NCBI GenBank assembly: GCA_044464485.1
Contig: JBIQLG010000003.1
Location: 186,001-250,000 of the forward strand
Origin: Terrimesophilobacter sp044464485
GTDB taxonomy: Bacteria; Actinomycetota; Actinomycetes; Actinomycetales; Microbacteriaceae
DNA length: 64,000 nucleotides
Direction: 5' to 3'
Below, in pieces: positions 8,875-17,870 of the stretch. Made by a program: the position numbers and the translations under genes. The notes under the pieces are model-generated. The model worked only from the letters and a program-made list of their open reading frames with translations. It had not been told where the DNA came from and made no database searches. The stretch's first letter is position 1, and every line of letters begins with the position of its first letter.

Positions 8875-10607
8875 ACACCCAGCTTGAGTCGTGCGCCCGG
8901 AATTGCGTTGAGCAACTCGCGGGTGTATTCCGTCTGCGGATTGTCGAAAACACCATCAACGGTGGCTGCTTCGACAATTTTGCCCTGCCGCATCACGCAC
9001 ACCCGATCGGCGATCATGCGGACCACGGCAAGGTCATGCGTAATGAAAAGGTAGGTGAGGCCGAGTTCTGCCTGCAGATCCGCCAGAAGCGCCAGGATTT
9101 GGCCCTGCACGAGAACGTCCAGTGCCGACACTGCCTCATCGAGGATCACGATCTCGGGCTTGAGCGCAAGGGCCCGCGCGACCGCCACCCGTTGCCGCTG
9201 GCCCCCCGAAAGCTCGCCCGGATACCGCGTCGCAAGGTTTGCGGGCAGCGCCACCTGCTCCAGCAGTTCGGTGACGCGGTGCGTTCGGAATTCGTGGTCG
9301 CCCGCCTTGTGAATGACCAACGGTTCGGCGATGATGCTGCGGATATTTCGCAGCGGGTCGAGCGAACCGTAAGGATCCTGAAAAACCGGCTGCATTTTGC
9401 TGCGCAGTTGGAACAACGCCTTTCGATCGAGCGTCGCGGTGTTTTTGCCTGCAATGGTGACCGTACCGCTCGTCGATTCTTCCAACCGAAGCAGCAGTTT
9501 CGCGACAGTCGACTTTCCCGAACCGGACTCACCGACCAGAGCCATGGTGGTGCCCCGCTCGACGACGAAGCTCACGTTATCTACCGCAGTGAGCATCCGT
9601 CCCGCACCGCGCCCACCGCGAATCTTGAACACCTTGGTGAGCGAGTCGACTTCGATGACCGGCGAAGAACCTTGCCCTTCCGCGGAAAACCTTTCGGCAG
9701 TTGTCGACGTACCGGCCTGCGCAGCAGGTATGGCCTTCGCTTTCGTGTGCGACGCCTGAATCCGACGCGAAGCAAGGCTCGGTGCAGCCGAGACAAGTCG
9801 TTGAGTATACGGATGCCGAGGGTTCGCCAGAATCTCGGCCGAAGGCCCCGACTCCACGATCTTGCCGCGATACATCACCACGAGCTGTTCCGCACGCTCG
9901 GCAGCCAGTCCGAGGTCATGCGTGATGAACAGCAGAGCGGTACCGGATTCTTTCGTCATCACTTCGAGGTGGTCGAGGATCACCTTTTGAACCGTGACAT
10001 CGAGGGCCGACGTCGGCTCGTCCGCGATAAGCAACTGCGGGCGCGCCGCCAGCCCCATTCCAATCAGAACGCGTTGGCGCATACCTCCCGAGAATTGGTG
10101 CGGAAACTGGCGAAGTCGCAAATGCGCGTCCTTGAGTCCGGCAAGCTCAAGAGCCTTGACCGCTTCTCTCTTCACGTTGCGCCCAGTGGCAACACCATTC
10201 GCCCTCACGGCCTCCTCCATCTGGAACCCGATGCTCCAGACGGGGTTGAGGTTCGACATCGGATCCTGAGGTACGAACCCGATTCCGCGACCACGCACGC
10301 GCTCCATCTCCGTGCGCGACAATTTTGTAAGGTCCTTGCCGTCAAAAAGCACCTGACCGCCTGTGATGAGGCCGGATCCTGGCAGAAGATTGATGATGGC
10401 GTGCGCCATGGTCGACTTGCCAGAGCCGGACTCGCCCACAACCGCGACCGTGCCACCGGGCATGAGGGACATGCTCACGCCATCCAGTGCCAGAACCATA
10501 CCGTCCTGATTCGGGAATCCGACGCGAAGGTCTTTCACCTCCAGCAGCGGAGTCCGAGCCGGCGGCATGACCAGGGGTGGGCTTTGCTGCGTCTCTGCCG
10601 TGTTCAT
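8871..10607 (-). CDS. dual-domain peptide ABC transporter ATP-binding protein
   Basis: 578 residues with two complete ABC ATPase halves (DppD-DppF fusion). The first Walker A is GESGSGKST (58-66), with signature FSGGMRQRV and Walker B LLIADEPTSALD. The second half repeats GESGSGKST, LSGGQRQRVAVARAL and IVILDEAVSALD. Both halves carry the C-terminal oligopeptide-transporter extension (HPYTQRLVSAAP, TEYTRELLNAIP). The ATG at 10607 was chosen over upstream codons because it overlaps the permease stop by four bases (ATGA) and the sequence before it is not protein-like. It powers the transporter made by the permeases at 10604-12506. Confidence 0.93.
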   Translation of the reverse strand: MNTAETQQSPPLVMPPARTPLLEVKDLRVGFPNQDGMVLALDGVSMSLMPGGTVAVVGESGSGKSTMAHAIINLLPGSGLITGGQVLFDGKDLTKLSRTEMERVRGRGIGFVPQDPMSNLNPVWSIGFQMEEAVRANGVATGRNVKREAVKALELAGLKDAHLRLRQFPHQFSGGMRQRVLIGMGLAARPQLLIADEPTSALDVTVQKVILDHLEVMTKESGTALLFITHDLGLAAERAEQLVVMYRGKIVESGPSAEILANPRHPYTQRLVSAAPSLASRRIQASHTKAKAIPAAQAGTSTTAERFSAEGQGSSPVIEVDSLTKVFKIRGGRGAGRMLTAVDNVSFVVERGTTMALVGESGSGKSTVAKLLLRLEESTSGTVTIAGKNTATLDRKALFQLRSKMQPVFQDPYGSLDPLRNIRSIIAEPLVIHKAGDHEFRTHRVTELLEQVALPANLATRYPGELSGGQRQRVAVARALALKPEIVILDEAVSALDVLVQGQILALLADLQAELGLTYLFITHDLAVVRMIADRVCVMRQGKIVEAATVDGVFDNPQTEYTRELLNAIPGARLKLGV

Positions 10608-11587
10608 CGTTTTGCCCTCGCTTTCGGGTCGAGCGCGTCCCGGACGAGTTCCCCGAGTGAAATGAAGGCAAACACAGCGATGAACAGCGCGGCAGATGGA
10701 TAGATCAGAGTGAGCGGAGCGGTGCGGATGTAGGTCTGCGCCTGATTGATGTCGTTGCCCCACGACATGATGTCGGATCCCAAGCCGACACCGAGGAAGG
10801 AAAGGCTCGCTTCCGCCACAATGGCACCGGCGAGCGAGAGCGTCGTGATGACGATCACCGGCGCGATCGAGTTCGGAAGCACGTGCTTGAGAAGGATCTT
10901 GAATCGGGACATGCCCAACGCTGTGGACGCCATGACAAAGTCGGCATTCTTCACCCGGAAGATTTCAGATCGAAGGACCCGCGCAGTCGCCGGCCACGCA
11001 AAGAGTCCGATCGCGAGAGAAATGCTCCAGACGCTTCGATATTGCGAAAGCACGGACATGATGACGACGGCCGCGAGAATGTAAGGAATCGAAAAGAAGA
11101 TGTCCCCGACGCGCGAGAGCACCGAGTCGATCCATCCTCCGTAGAACCCCGAGAACGCACCAAATACCACGCCGAGAACGGTTGTCAGTGTGATGACGAT
11201 GAAACCTACGGCCAGCGACGTGGATGCGCCGAATAAGAGTCGCGAATAAATGTCGCAGCCCTGCTTGGTGAATCCGAACGGGTGTCCAGGCAGTGGCCCG
11301 CCATTGCTGTTCTTCAGGAAGCACTCGTTGTTCGGCGGCGTGGACGTGAACAGCCATGGGAAGAGTGCAATCACAACCAGGGCGACAATCAGCAGGGACG
11401 AAATCCAAAACAATGGTCGGCGCTTGAGGTCACGCCAGGCGTCGAGCCAGAGGTTGCTGCGCTTTTCCGTAACGCGAACCGCGTCCACGCCGAAACTCTC
11501 ATCCCCCGATGTCGGCGCAACGAAATGCTCGATCTCGTAGTCGGCGCGTCGGTTCGTTGTGCGGGAGCCTTCAGTGTTACTTGACAT
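10604..11587 (-). CDS. peptide ABC transporter permease, DppC type
   Basis: 327 residues. A cytoplasmic N-terminus of about 55 residues is followed by a first membrane helix (FWISSLLIVALVVIALFPWLF), the OppC-like periplasmic loop (GHPFGFTKQGCDIYSR), and five more helices. The coupling loop is SRVGDIFFSIPYILAAVV, with FVMASTALGMSRFKILLKHVLPNSIAPV as the EAA motif that contacts the ATPase. It overlaps the upstream DppB gene by 11 bases and the ATPase start by four. Confidence 0.92.
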   Translation of the reverse strand: MSSNTEGSRTTNRRADYEIEHFVAPTSGDESFGVDAVRVTEKRSNLWLDAWRDLKRRPLFWISSLLIVALVVIALFPWLFTSTPPNNECFLKNSNGGPLPGHPFGFTKQGCDIYSRLLFGASTSLAVGFIVITLTTVLGVVFGAFSGFYGGWIDSVLSRVGDIFFSIPYILAAVVIMSVLSQYRSVWSISLAIGLFAWPATARVLRSEIFRVKNADFVMASTALGMSRFKILLKHVLPNSIAPVIVITTLSLAGAIVAEASLSFLGVGLGSDIMSWGNDINQAQTYIRTAPLTLIYPSAALFIAVFAFISLGELVRDALDPKARAKR

Positions 11588-12506
11588 AACGAATCCTTGG
11601 GTCCAGTAGTCCGTAAAGGAGGTCGACGATCAGGTTTACGGCGAGGTAGAGCAGCACCATCACCGTGACGAACGACACGACCGTCGGACCCTCACCGCGA
11701 ATGATCGCCTGATACAGGGTATTTCCCACGCCCGGAACGTTGAAGATTCCTTCCGTGATGGTCGCGCCGACCAAGAGCACGCCAAAGTCTGTGGCGAGGT
11801 AGGTGACGCTCGGGATGAGCGAGTTGCGAAGAATGTGGACGGGTATCACTCGCCGACGGCTCAGTCCCTTGCTGTAGGCGGTGCGCACAAAGTCCTGATC
11901 CATCGTCTCAATCGTCGATGATCGAGTCAGTCTCATGACTTGCGCGAAACTCGCCGATGCCAGCACGATCGCCGGCAGGACAAGGTCCTGCAATGGCGCA
12001 CCACTCCCCACCGTGGTGCGCGCCCAGCCGAGCCACACACCAAATACGTACTGTGCAACGAACGCGGTCACAAAAATGGGCAAGGAGATGAGAATCAGGC
12101 TGACGCCGAGGGAACCGTTGTCGAACCACTTCCCCTTGCGCAGCCCGGAAACGAGGCCGACCAGAATTCCCGCAACAGACAGGAATGCGATAGCCATGAC
12201 GGCAAGACGCGTGGTTACCGGAAAGGTGCGCTGAAGGATCGAACTGATCTGCTCCCCCGAAAATGACACCCCGAAATCGCCGCGGAAGATTCCGCCGATG
12301 TAGATGAAGTACTGAATGAAGAACGGCTGATCGAGGTGATATTGCGCGCGCAACTGGGCGACCACGGCCGGATTGGGCGTCTTGTCACCGAAGAGCGCAA
12401 TGATCGGGTCGCCCGGCATCACGAAGACCATGAAGTAAATGAGGAGCGTTGTTCCGAAGAACACGGGAATCGCCTGAAGAAATCGACGAATTATGTAGAG
12501 GGTCAC
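11577..12506 (-). CDS. peptide ABC transporter permease, DppB type
   Basis: 309 residues, normal for DppB/OppB. It begins with YIIRRFLQAIPVFFGTTLLIYFMVF (first helix), followed by the GDP loop and QYHLDQPFFIQY, and six membrane helices. The EAA loop is DFVRTAYSKGLSRRRVIPVHILRNSLIP. It ends DLLYGLLDPRIRYVK, the usual OppB tail. It is the second gene of the operon, 165 bases downstream of the binding protein, with a strong stem-loop between them. Confidence 0.93.
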   Translation of the reverse strand: MTLYIIRRFLQAIPVFFGTTLLIYFMVFVMPGDPIIALFGDKTPNPAVVAQLRAQYHLDQPFFIQYFIYIGGIFRGDFGVSFSGEQISSILQRTFPVTTRLAVMAIAFLSVAGILVGLVSGLRKGKWFDNGSLGVSLILISLPIFVTAFVAQYVFGVWLGWARTTVGSGAPLQDLVLPAIVLASASFAQVMRLTRSSTIETMDQDFVRTAYSKGLSRRRVIPVHILRNSLIPSVTYLATDFGVLLVGATITEGIFNVPGVGNTLYQAIIRGEGPTVVSFVTVMVLLYLAVNLIVDLLYGLLDPRIRYVK

Positions 12507-12613
12507 GCGGCGTCCTTGCCGATGAGGATCTCGAAGATCTGAGTCATGGAGGTCAATGGTCTGAAGTTGTGCGTTTCGACGCTATCAGAATGACGAGCGC
12601 GCGAAAGGCAGCA

Positions 12614-12646
12614 CGAGGGGTGACGACGTGTTCTCGTCACCCCTCG
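12614..12646 (-). terminator. intercistronic stem-loop between binding protein and permease genes
   Basis: A perfect 13-bp inverted repeat (CGAGGGGTGACGA / TCGTCACCCCTCG) with a 7-base loop lies 25 bases after the stop of the binding-protein gene. No U-run follows. Such hairpins commonly stabilise the upstream message or partly terminate, so that the binding protein is made in excess of the membrane parts. The same arrangement is at 19524-19556. Confidence 0.65.
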
Positions 12647-12670
12647 CACTCACCAGCAACTAAGCAGGTG

Positions 12671-14284
12671 TTACTTCTTGGTGATCTCGTAGTACAGCGG
12701 AACCGAGTTCCAGCCGAACTGCACGTTGGAGACGGAAGTTCCGTATCCACCCGTCACGTTCGAGTACCACAGCGGCAGAACCGGCAGGTCCTGAAGCAGG
12801 ATCTCCTGAGCCTTCTGGAAGTCAGCGTTTGCCGCGTCCAGGTCGGTCTCGGTGGATCCCTTCTTGAGCAACGCGTCGAACTCCGGGTTCGAGTAGTCAC
12901 CATCGTTGGAACCAGCGTTCGTGGCGTAGAGCGGGCCGAGGAAGTTGAACAGACCCGGGTAGTCCGCCTGCCATCCCGTGCGGAACGCAGTCTGGATCGT
13001 ACGGTTCGTGATGAGCGTACGCGCTTCCTTGAAGGTCGGGTACGGAGCACCCGCCGCGTCAATTCCCAGTGTGTTCTTGATGCTGTTGGTCACCGCATCA
13101 ACCCAGCCCTGGTGTCCGCCATCCGAGTTGTACGCAATCTGGAACGTGCCCGTCCACGGAGAAATCGCGTCGGCCTTGGCCCACAGCTTCTTCGCCTCGT
13201 CGGGGTTGAACGCCAGAACTTCTGCGCCCTTGAGCTTGTCGCTCCAGCCCGCGATCACCGGAGAGGTGAAATCGGATGCCGGGGTGCGGGTTCCCTCGAA
13301 GATCACGTCGGTGATCTCCTTGCGGTCGATCGCCATCGACAGTGCCTGACGACGCAGCGTTCCTTCTTCACCGCTGAAGTGGGGAAGACGCGCAGGAATC
13401 GTGAAGGACTGGAAGATAGCAGCCGGCTGGTTCACAGCACGGTCGCCGAGGTCCGACTCGAACGTTGCGAATGCACTCGTAGGAATGGCATCCAGAACGT
13501 CAAGGTTGTTGGCGAGGAGGTCAGCGTACGCTGCATCCTGGCTCTGGTAGAACTTGAGCGTGAGCCCACCGTTCTTCGCCTTGCGGCCACCGTCGTAATC
13601 GGGGTTCACGACGAGGTTGATCTCCTCGTTGTGCTTCCACGCGCCGTCGCCGGCGAGCATGTACGGGCCGTTCCCAACCGGGTTCTCACCGAACGCATCG
13701 AGGTCATCCCACGCCGATTTGGGCAGCGGGAAGAACGCCGAGTAGCCCAGGCGCAACGGGAAGTCCGCCAGTGCCGAGGTGAGCTTGATCGTGAACGTGG
13801 TGGGGTCGACGACCTGCAGACCGGTGAGGTCGGTGTCTTCGTCGTAGCTGAACCCTTCAATGTCCTCGAAGAAGTAGCTGGAGAGCTGCGCATTGCTTGC
13901 GAGAGCTCCATACTTCCAGGCCTTGACAAAGCTCTCGGAATCGACGGGGTCACCATTGGTGAACTTGAGTCCCGGCTTGATCTTGACGGTGAACGTGATG
14001 TTGTCGTCGGTGGTGATGGAATCTGCGACATCGTTGTGCGGTGCACCCTTGCCGTCGTAGTAAACCAGTCCGGCGAAAATCGAGTCGAGAATCTTTCCGC
14101 CACCAACTTCGTTGGTGTTGGTCGGAATCAGCGGGTTCTGAGGTTCAGAACTGTTCGCTGTGATGATCGCTTTTGAGTCACCGCCTGCATTGCCGGTGTC
14201 GGCCGCCGGGGTGCACCCGGTCAGCGCCATGGCCGAGACGAGCGCAATTGCGCCCGCCGCCATTCCTGCACGCCTGAATTTCAC
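12671..14284 (-). CDS. family 5 solute-binding lipoprotein, OppA-like
   Basis: 537 residues from a GTG at 14284, with AGGAGG ending five bases upstream. The open frame continues 38 codons further up but without a protein-like sequence. The signal peptide has hydrophobic stretch AAGAIALVSAMA and lipobox LTGC (Cys24). The SBP family 5 body has FTNGDPVDSESFVKAWKYG, NPVGNGPYML and NPDYDGG, and ends LPLWYSNV, as in peptide-binding OppA/DppA of Gram-positives. It heads the operon followed by DppB, DppC, dual ATPase and a second binding protein. Peptides are the likely ligand, but the sequence does not fix their length or type. Confidence 0.9.
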   Translation of the reverse strand: MKFRRAGMAAGAIALVSAMALTGCTPAADTGNAGGDSKAIITANSSEPQNPLIPTNTNEVGGGKILDSIFAGLVYYDGKGAPHNDVADSITTDDNITFTVKIKPGLKFTNGDPVDSESFVKAWKYGALASNAQLSSYFFEDIEGFSYDEDTDLTGLQVVDPTTFTIKLTSALADFPLRLGYSAFFPLPKSAWDDLDAFGENPVGNGPYMLAGDGAWKHNEEINLVVNPDYDGGRKAKNGGLTLKFYQSQDAAYADLLANNLDVLDAIPTSAFATFESDLGDRAVNQPAAIFQSFTIPARLPHFSGEEGTLRRQALSMAIDRKEITDVIFEGTRTPASDFTSPVIAGWSDKLKGAEVLAFNPDEAKKLWAKADAISPWTGTFQIAYNSDGGHQGWVDAVTNSIKNTLGIDAAGAPYPTFKEARTLITNRTIQTAFRTGWQADYPGLFNFLGPLYATNAGSNDGDYSNPEFDALLKKGSTETDLDAANADFQKAQEILLQDLPVLPLWYSNVTGGYGTSVSNVQFGWNSVPLYYEITKK

Positions 14285-14346
14285 TGTACCTCCTGTGGAA
14301 GATGGTTGATCCTGGCGCAATGCGTTGTTCGCATCCGCCCCGCTCG

Positions 14347-14352
14347 ATACTA
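14347..14352 (-). promoter_or_regulatory. candidate -10 for the first transporter operon
   Basis: TAGTAT on the minus strand, about 62 bases before the GTG at 14284, gives a short leader that ends in the AGGAGG ribosome site. The -35 region is poor, so this is tentative. Confidence 0.35.
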
Positions 14353-14452
14353 AGAGCAATACCGGAGCGCTCCCACCCATTCGGGGCACAGGAGACACAA
14401 TCGTTATTCAACCCGGCGTTCCCGCGCGGAAATTCCACGACGGCATCGGCTG

Positions 14453-14473
14453 AGGCGCAACATTATTGCGCCT
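14453..14473 (-). terminator. stem-loop after the second transporter ATPase gene
   Basis: AGGCGCAA / TTGCGCCT, an 8-bp perfect stem with a 5-base loop, lies 11 bases past the stop at 14484 and upstream of the next operon. No U-run follows. It is probably the 3' end of the operon that starts at 21356. Confidence 0.5.
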
Positions 14474-14483
14474 GGTGACGAGT

Positions 14484-16193
14484 TCAGCGGGCAGCGCGCA
14501 GCCGGTTCTCGCGATTTTCCCGCTGCTTGTCCGGATCCGGCAACGGTACGGCGGCGATCAATCGTTGCGTGTAAGGGTCTTTCGCCCCGCGCAAAATCTC
14601 ATCTCGCGTGCCCTGTTCAACGAGTTTGCCGTTCCTCAGCACGGCAATGCGGTGCGCGAGTTGATCCACAACGGCAAGGTCGTGACTGATGAAGAGGCAC
14701 GCGAAATCCAATTGCTGCTGCAGCTCGAGCAGCAACTCGAGAAAGCGCGACTGCACCGAAACGTCCAAGGCGGAAGTCGGTTCGTCGGCCACGAGAAGTT
14801 CGGGACTCAGCGAAAGCGCCCTCGCGATGCCAATTCGCTGTTTCTGGCCGCCGGAAAGTTCGTGCGGATACCGGTTGCGGAAGAACGTCGGCAATTCCAC
14901 CTGCTCGAGAAGCGCTTCGACCTTCTTGTCGAGCTCCTTCCCTTTGGCCACCCCGGCAAGAAGCATGGGCTCGCCTATGCTCTGGCCGACCGGCATCCGC
15001 GGGTTCAATGAGGATGCCGGATCCTGAAACACGATCCCCGTTTTGCGTCGCAATTCGCGAAGCTCCTTCTTGGGCATGTTCGCCATGTCTCTGCCGACCA
15101 CGCGAAGCTCGCCCTCGGTAATCGGCAGGAGACCCATCGCGGCCCGGCCAATCGTCGTCTTCCCCGACCCGGATTCCCCAACGAGGCCGAGCAATTCGCC
15201 CGGGTGAATTTCCAGCGATACGTCATCGACCGCGCGAAATGCGGGGACCCTTCCACGCTTCGGATAGTCGATTGTCACGTGCTTGAGCGAGAGCACCGGC
15301 TCGCGAACCGCGGCCGCGGAGGGAAGCAGTCGCTCCTTGTTGGTGCCAAGGTGCGGGACTGCGGAGAGAAGTTCGACCGTGTACGGCTCCACGGGTTTTG
15401 CGAAAATCTGATGCACGGTGCCGGTCTCCACGATCCTGCCGTTGCGCATGACGACGACGCGGTCCGCAAGGTCGGCAACAACGCCCATGTCGTGCGTAAT
15501 CAGAATGATCGCCGAGTCAAGTCGTTTGTGAAGATTGCGCAACAGGTCCAGAATTTCCGCCTGCACCGTGACGTCCAGCGCCGTCGTCGGCTCATCCGCA
15601 ATCAGGAGATCGGGGTCGCAGGAGATGGACTGAGCGATCATGGCGCGCTGCCGTTGACCGCCGGAGAGCTGATGCGGGTACGAGTTGAACGCCTTGTTCG
15701 GGTCCGGCATTTCGACCATGCCCAGAAGGTCGATTGCACGCTTTTTGGCGGCTGCGGGGCTGATCCCGTAGTGCTGTCGCAACGTCTCCACGATCTGAAA
15801 ACCGACCGTGTACACGGGGTTGAGCGCGGTCATCGGTTCCTGGAAGATGACCGCAATCTTCTCGCCTCGAACTCGACGCATCGCATTGTCGCGCATCCCG
15901 CGGACCTCGACACCGTTGAGTTTGACGCTCCCGCGAATGCGGCTGTTGACGGGCAGCAGATTGAGAACCGCCATCGAACTCGCACTCTTGCCCGAGCCCG
16001 ACTCACCGACGATTGCGAGAACCTCGCCCTTGTTCACCGTGTAATTGAGTTTGATGGCCGCCGGGACCCACTCGTTGTCCACGCCAAAATCCACGCTCAG
16101 GTCCTTGACCTCGAGAACCGGAACGCCTTCGCGCGCGACCGGTGTCACCTGGGTGACCGGAGGGAGTTCGTTTCCCAATTCTGTGTCAGTCAT
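14484..16193 (-). CDS. dual-domain peptide ABC transporter ATP-binding protein
   Basis: 569 residues with two ABC halves. The first has Walker A GESGSGKS (63-70), LSGGQRQRAMIAQS and LLIADEPTTALD. The second has GESGSGKTT, LSGGQKQRIGIARAL and LLVADEPTSALD. The C-terminal peptide-transporter tails (EPYTVELLSAVP, DPYTQRLIAAVP) are present in both. It should serve the permeases at 16845-19408. However, it is separated from them by an opposite-strand gene (16246-16836), so it is either reached by read-through or transcribed on its own. AGGAG lies about ten bases before its ATG. Confidence 0.92.
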   Translation of the reverse strand: MTDTELGNELPPVTQVTPVAREGVPVLEVKDLSVDFGVDNEWVPAAIKLNYTVNKGEVLAIVGESGSGKSASSMAVLNLLPVNSRIRGSVKLNGVEVRGMRDNAMRRVRGEKIAVIFQEPMTALNPVYTVGFQIVETLRQHYGISPAAAKKRAIDLLGMVEMPDPNKAFNSYPHQLSGGQRQRAMIAQSISCDPDLLIADEPTTALDVTVQAEILDLLRNLHKRLDSAIILITHDMGVVADLADRVVVMRNGRIVETGTVHQIFAKPVEPYTVELLSAVPHLGTNKERLLPSAAAVREPVLSLKHVTIDYPKRGRVPAFRAVDDVSLEIHPGELLGLVGESGSGKTTIGRAAMGLLPITEGELRVVGRDMANMPKKELRELRRKTGIVFQDPASSLNPRMPVGQSIGEPMLLAGVAKGKELDKKVEALLEQVELPTFFRNRYPHELSGGQKQRIGIARALSLSPELLVADEPTSALDVSVQSRFLELLLELQQQLDFACLFISHDLAVVDQLAHRIAVLRNGKLVEQGTRDEILRGAKDPYTQRLIAAVPLPDPDKQRENRENRLRAAR

Positions 16194-16245
16194 GTGCGTG
16201 GTCTCCTGTCAACCATGAATGCCCAGCACCTGCGACGATAGACGG

Positions 16246-16836
16246 ATGTTTCATTCGCGCTTCAATCGTGTGCTTGCCGCCGTTACGTGGCTGTTGTGTC
16301 TTGCTGCTGTGATTGCTGTCGTTGTGTCCGGCAACGCAGTCTCCGTGACCTACCTGCCGCTGATCGCCCTCGTGGCGTGGCTGACCTGGGCCGGACTGTG
16401 GCGCCCGTCGCTCTCGCTCGATGATGAACGCATCACGGTCACGAACGTCTTCGCTACTACCTCCATACCGTGGCCTGCGCTCATTCAGGTGGACACGCAT
16501 TACGCGCTCACGCTGGTCACACCGCACCGACGCGTGAGCGTGACCGTTGCCCCCGCGCCGGGCCGGCTTTCCACGGCGCTCAGCAAGAACGACATGAAGG
16601 GAATCGCTGCTCCGGTCGGAAGCGACGGCACGGTGCAGGCCGGCGATTTGCCGAGCTCTGACTCCGGTGCCGCAGCGCATCTCGTGCGCCAACGCTGGAA
16701 CACGCTCCTGGAAGAGGGCCGCATCGAGATTGGCACAGCCGAATCCTCGCCCCTTGATCGCCGAATCCACTGGGTGGTGATCGCCGTGAGCGTCGTGCTG
16801 GCGATGGCAAGCACGCTCGTGCTCACGCTGCACTAG
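16246..16836 (+). CDS. membrane protein with PH-like domain
   Basis: 196 residues from the ATG at 16246. Two hydrophobic helices at the N-terminus (AVTWLLCLAAVIAVVV and YLPLIALVAWLTWAGLW) are followed by a bacterial PH-like segment (LSLDDERITVTNVFATTSIPWPALIQVDTHYALTL). A C-terminal membrane helix (WVVIAVSVVLAMASTLVLTL) follows. Proteins of this layout are common in Microbacteriaceae and have no firm function. It lies entirely between two genes of the transporter operon but on the other strand, ending 8 bases from the permease stop. Its transcript would be antisense to any read-through message. A GACGAT hexamer six bases before the ATG may be its -10. Confidence 0.75.
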   Translation: MFHSRFNRVLAAVTWLLCLAAVIAVVVSGNAVSVTYLPLIALVAWLTWAGLWRPSLSLDDERITVTNVFATTSIPWPALIQVDTHYALTLVTPHRRVSVTVAPAPGRLSTALSKNDMKGIAAPVGSDGTVQAGDLPSSDSGAAAHLVRQRWNTLLEEGRIEIGTAESSPLDRRIHWVVIAVSVVLAMASTLVLTLH

Positions 16837-16844
16837 AGCACGCG

Positions 16845-17870
16845 TCATTTGGTGTCCCGCTCCTTCATCTTGCTTGCGACGAACTTGCGCTGACGCGGGT
16901 CGAACGCATCGCGCAAACCGTCGCCGATGAAGTTGATCGTCAACGCAATGATGACGATGAACACACCGGGCCAGACGAAGAGGTACGGACGCGTGCCAAA
17001 GGCAGTCTGGTTTTGGCTGATGGCCAGACCCAGAGATACGTCAGGGCTCCGAATTCCGAATCCCAGATAGCTCAGTCCGGTTTCCAGAAGGATCGCCGCC
17101 GCCATGATGAGCGTGGTCGCCACGATCACGACGCCAATGGCGTTGGGCAGGATGTGGCGGAACATGATGCGCGCATCGCGCGCCCCGGAAACGCGAGCCG
17201 CATCCACGTATTCTCGCTCTCGCAGCGTCAGGAATTCTCCGCGCAGCAGTCGCGCGAGCCCCGTCCACAGGAAGAGCCCGAGAACGATCGAGAGGCCGAG
17301 GACCCCCAGCCCCTTGAAGTGTTCGCTCGCAATCTTTCCCACGACGGCACCGAGCACGATCACGGGAATGATGATGACAAGGTCGGTGAAGCGCATGAGC
17401 AGGGATTCCACCCAGCCTCGGTAATAACCCGCGACCGCACCCACCACAGTTCCAATGACGGCCACGAGTATTCCGATGATGAACATGACGATGAGTGAGT
17501 TCTGAATTCCGCGCATCACCATGGAGAAATAGTCGATACCGATGAGCGTTTGACCGAACGGATGCTCACCCAGGTGAATTCCGTCCCCGCCAAGCCATTC
17601 GGGAATGAGCGACAGCGTGGGCGCCCCACCATTGAGCGGCGTCGCGAGGTCGGTGTAGTGGTACTTCCACCAGCCGGGAATTCCGAACACGCCGATGGAG
17701 GTGACGGAGAGCAGAACCACGGCCAAAAACACGCCAAGCGACGCCATCGCCACCCAATTGTGCAGGAAGCGCTCCATGATGAGACGGCCCTGGCTCTTGC
17801 CTACCGTGATCTCGCTGACTTCCCCCGCATCGTCGACCGGACGAGGCTCGCCTTCGTTGATGATGGTCAT
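16845..17870 (-). CDS. peptide ABC transporter permease, DppC type
   Basis: 341 residues. A cytoplasmic N-terminus of about 35 residues is followed by helix MASLGVFLAVVLLSVTSIGVF, the loop LGEHPFGQTLIGIDYFSMVMRG, then five helices. The EAA loop is EYVDAARVSGARDARIMFRHILPNAIGVV. It ends GDGLRDAFDPRQRKF, the usual OppC tail. The start ATG overlaps the upstream permease stop by four bases (17867-17870). Convergent with the PH-domain gene. Confidence 0.92.
   Translation of the reverse strand: MTIINEGEPRPVDDAGEVSEITVGKSQGRLIMERFLHNWVAMASLGVFLAVVLLSVTSIGVFGIPGWWKYHYTDLATPLNGGAPTLSLIPEWLGGDGIHLGEHPFGQTLIGIDYFSMVMRGIQNSLIVMFIIGILVAVIGTVVGAVAGYYRGWVESLLMRFTDLVIIIPVIVLGAVVGKIASEHFKGLGVLGLSIVLGLFLWTGLARLLRGEFLTLREREYVDAARVSGARDARIMFRHILPNAIGVVIVATTLIMAAAILLETGLSYLGFGIRSPDVSLGLAISQNQTAFGTRPYLFVWPGVFIVIIALTINFIGDGLRDAFDPRQRKFVASKMKERDTK

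Noticed and set aside
8856..10703. 615-codon open frame on the plus strand
   Set aside because: It is antisense to the dual ATPase gene and not protein-like.
12449..14176. 575-codon plus-strand open frame
   Set aside because: It is antisense to the OppA-like gene, which has a signal peptide and family motifs.
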